Below, piece after piece: positions 6,459-7,799 of a stretch of DNA of 7,799 nucleotides. Made by a program: the position numbers and the translations under genes. The notes under the pieces are model-generated. The model had not been told where the DNA came from, searched no databases, and saw only the letters and a list, made by a program, of their open reading frames with translations. Within the stretch, counting starts at the first letter, position 1; each line of letters begins with the position of its first letter. The stretch comes from Chitinophagaceae bacterium (GTDB lineage Bacteria > Bacteroidota > Bacteroidia > Chitinophagales > Chitinophagaceae), in assembly GCA_014379785.1 (NCBI GenBank), contig JACMLD010000208.1, positions 1-7,799 on the forward strand. The letters run 5' to 3'.

Positions 6459-7385
6459 TTAATACCTCGAAACAAATTCCTCGTAAACCTTTCTCACACC
6501 GTCTTTCAGCTCAATTGAATGCTTCCAGCCGAGTGAATGAAGTTTGGAAACATCCATCAGCTTTCTCGGTGTACCGTCGGGTTTTGAAAGATCCTGGACT
6601 ATTGCTCCTTCAAATCCTACTATTTCTTTGATTAAGATGGCCAGTTCGCCAATCTCGAGATCCACGCCTGTTCCGATGTTTACAAAACCCTCTTCGTCGA
6701 AGTGCTGCATCAGAAAATAGCAGGCGCTGGCCATGTCATCCGCGTGTAAAAACTCGCGTTTCGGTTTCCCCGTACCCCAAATCACTACTTCCTTATCTCC
6801 GTTTTGTTTTGCCTCGTGAAACTTTCTGATCATCGCCGGCAGCACATGAGAATTTTTCAGGTCGTAGTTGTCGTTTGGACCGTACAAATTTGTTGGCATT
6901 ACCGAGATAAAATGCGAACCGTATTGCGAGCGATAGGCATCGCACATCTTTATTCCGGCAATCTTCGCAATAGCGTAGGGTTCATTGGTTGGTTCAAGAA
7001 GGCCCGTAAGCAGGTATTCTTCCTTCAACGGCTGTTCGGCCATTTTTGGATAAATGCAGGATGAGCCAAGAAACAACAGCTTCTCCACGCCATGCACATG
7101 GGCCGCATGAATAATATTGTTCTGAATCATGAGGTTGTCGTACAGAAACTCTGCCCGGAAAGTGTTGTTGGCCATGATGCCGCCCACTTTGGCTGCGGCC
7201 ATAAATACAAACTCCGGTTTTTCTTTTGCAAAGAATTCGTCGACCGCGGATTGATTGCGCAGATCCAGTTCGGCCGAAGTCTTCACAACAATATTTCCGA
7301 AACCTTCGCTGTTGAGTTTCCGGTTTATTGCCGAGCCAACCATGCCGCGATGTCCGGCGATGTATATTTTCTGATGGTGTTTCAT
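6459..7385 (-). CDS. fcl: GDP-L-fucose synthase
   Basis: This 308-residue protein is a full-length short-chain dehydrogenase (extended type). It is the NADPH-dependent 3,5-epimerase/4-reductase that makes GDP-L-fucose from GDP-4-keto-6-deoxymannose in the cytoplasm. Visible features are the Rossmann motif AGHRGMVGSAI (G11, G14, G17), SSCIYP with Ser108 and Cys110, YAIAK with Tyr137 and Lys141, and NSHVLPA with His180. These match the Escherichia coli Ser107, Cys109, Tyr136, Lys140 and His179 with an offset of one. The KPKREFLHADDMA segment (208-219), typical of the substrate pocket, is also present. ATG at 7385 leaves only the usual few residues before the first strand. Upstream lies gmd, the preceding enzyme, but 128 bp and a repeat separate them instead of the tight spacing common for this pair. 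Confidence 0.96.
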   Translation of the reverse strand: MKHHQKIYIAGHRGMVGSAINRKLNSEGFGNIVVKTSAELDLRNQSAVDEFFAKEKPEFVFMAAAKVGGIMANNTFRAEFLYDNLMIQNNIIHAAHVHGVEKLLFLGSSCIYPKMAEQPLKEEYLLTGLLEPTNEPYAIAKIAGIKMCDAYRSQYGSHFISVMPTNLYGPNDNYDLKNSHVLPAMIRKFHEAKQNGDKEVVIWGTGKPKREFLHADDMASACYFLMQHFDEEGFVNIGTGVDLEIGELAILIKEIVGFEGAIVQDLSKPDGTPRKLMDVSKLHSLGWKHSIELKDGVRKVYEEFVSRY

Positions 7386-7391
7386 TTTCTT

Positions 7392-7501
7392 GTCATTTCG
7401 ACTCCCATCGCGAAGCGATGAGGGTGGAGAAATCCCCAGCTATTAATCATTGTGTCTCAACTTCGGCCGGTTGGGGACCCCTCGGCTTCGCTCGGGGTGA
7501 C
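7392..7501 (+). repeat. REP-doublet-like palindromic element, copy 3
   Basis: This 110-bp element begins GTCATTTCGAC and ends CGGGGTGAC. The left stems are ATTTC/GAAAT (7395-7399, 7429-7433) and ATCGC/GCGAT (7407-7411, 7415-7419) with a GAA loop. The right stem is ACCCC/GGGGT. The outer left stem differs from copies 1 and 2, and the inner one from copy 1, yet both remain complementary. It fills the fcl-gmd junction. No promoter for fcl is evident within it. Confidence 0.8.
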
Positions 7502-7513
7502 GGCACTCTGAGA

Positions 7514-7799
7514 TTACTCAAACTGATTCTTCACATAGTATCCCGCATCCTTCAATAACTTCTCCTGCTTGAACAACTCAATATCTGCAGCAACCATTTC
7601 TTTCACGAGCAGGTCGAGCGTATACTTAGGTTTCCAGCCAAGCTTCGTGTTTGCTTTGGTAGGATCACCAATCAATAACTCAACTTCAGTAGGACGATAA
7701 TATCTCGGATCAACAGCTACCACTTCTGTTCCCTTTGCAATATTGTATTCGGCATTCGAGCAACTGACAACCACTGCTTTTTCATCCACTCCTTCTCCG
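7514..7799 (-). CDS. gmd: GDP-mannose 4,6-dehydratase, C-terminal part (runs off the right edge)
   Basis: About 95 residues of the C-terminus are present and the frame stays open to the window edge. Upstream of residue VDEKAVVV the frame reads GEG, matching the GEGxxE element of the family. VVAVDPRYYRPTEVELLIGD, then PTKANTKLGWKPKYTLDLLVKEMVAAD, is the strongly conserved Gmd C-terminal region, including the Arg-Pro-x-Glu-Val stretch that helps bind the GDP moiety. The enzyme converts GDP-D-mannose to GDP-4-keto-6-deoxymannose, the substrate of the fcl product encoded next on the same strand. The tail LLKDAGYYVKNQFE is the longer C-terminal extension I associate with Bacteroidota forms. A GTG at 7789 is not the start; the true start lies outside the window. 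Confidence 0.93.
   Translation of the reverse strand, partial: GEGVDEKAVVVSCSNAEYNIAKGTEVVAVDPRYYRPTEVELLIGDPTKANTKLGWKPKYTLDLLVKEMVAADIELFKQEKLLKDAGYYVKNQFE

Noticed and set aside
6277..6462. Plus-strand small frame across repeat copy 2
   Set aside because: It is formed by the phosphatase antisense strand plus repeat DNA, with no protein features.
7092..7421. Plus-strand 109-codon frame opposite the start of fcl
   Set aside because: It is a shadow of a conserved enzyme gene with all catalytic residues on the other strand.
4269..7501. CRISPR array or integron-like repeats
   Set aside because: The three repeats are over 1 kb apart and separated by ordinary genes, with no regular spacers and no cas or integrase gene.

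Overview
The window most likely comes from a member of the Bacteroidota, probably a Chitinophaga- or Sphingobacteria-like lineage. The evidence is the style of the proteins (TonB-dependent receptor, MerR/B12 regulator, Gmd and Fcl variants), a Bacteroidota-type promoter (TTTG, then TAnnTTTG) ahead of the sigma-factor gene, poor Shine-Dalgarno sites, and GC-rich intergenic palindromes starting with GTCATTCCGAC. This assignment is an inference from sequence reading alone.

The left part (1-4261) is a regulatory and envelope region. An ECF sigma-factor gene runs off the left edge on the minus strand. A 241-bp divergent intergenic region separates it from a plus-strand pair: a YfiR/DUF4154-type periplasmic protein, then, 5 nt later, a TonB-dependent outer-membrane receptor. 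A MerR-type regulator with a cobalamin-binding half follows, probably from its own promoter. It carries the W-x9-EH and E-x-H-x-x-G motifs of CarH/LitR adenosylcobalamin photoreceptors. In other bacteria such regulators often control ECF sigma factors and carotenoid genes, so this region may be a light- or B12-responsive locus. No carotenoid gene lies inside the window.

The right part (4374-7799) is a minus-strand surface-polysaccharide run. In transcription order it holds gmd (C-terminal part only), fcl, a PHP-type tyrosine-protein phosphatase (CpsB/YwqE-like), and a GT4 glycosyltransferase. Gmd and Fcl convert GDP-mannose to GDP-L-fucose. The phosphatase is of the kind that opposes a capsule/EPS tyrosine kinase, and the glycosyltransferase probably adds a sugar to the growing glycan.

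Three copies of a REP-doublet-like palindromic element (100, 81 and 110 bp, all in one orientation) occupy the GT/merR convergent junction and the phosphatase/fcl and fcl/gmd junctions. Their stem sequences differ between copies but stay complementary, so the folded form appears to be maintained. The copy at the glycosyltransferase end supplies that gene's last seven codons and stop. The copy upstream of the phosphatase supplies a spurious upstream ATG.
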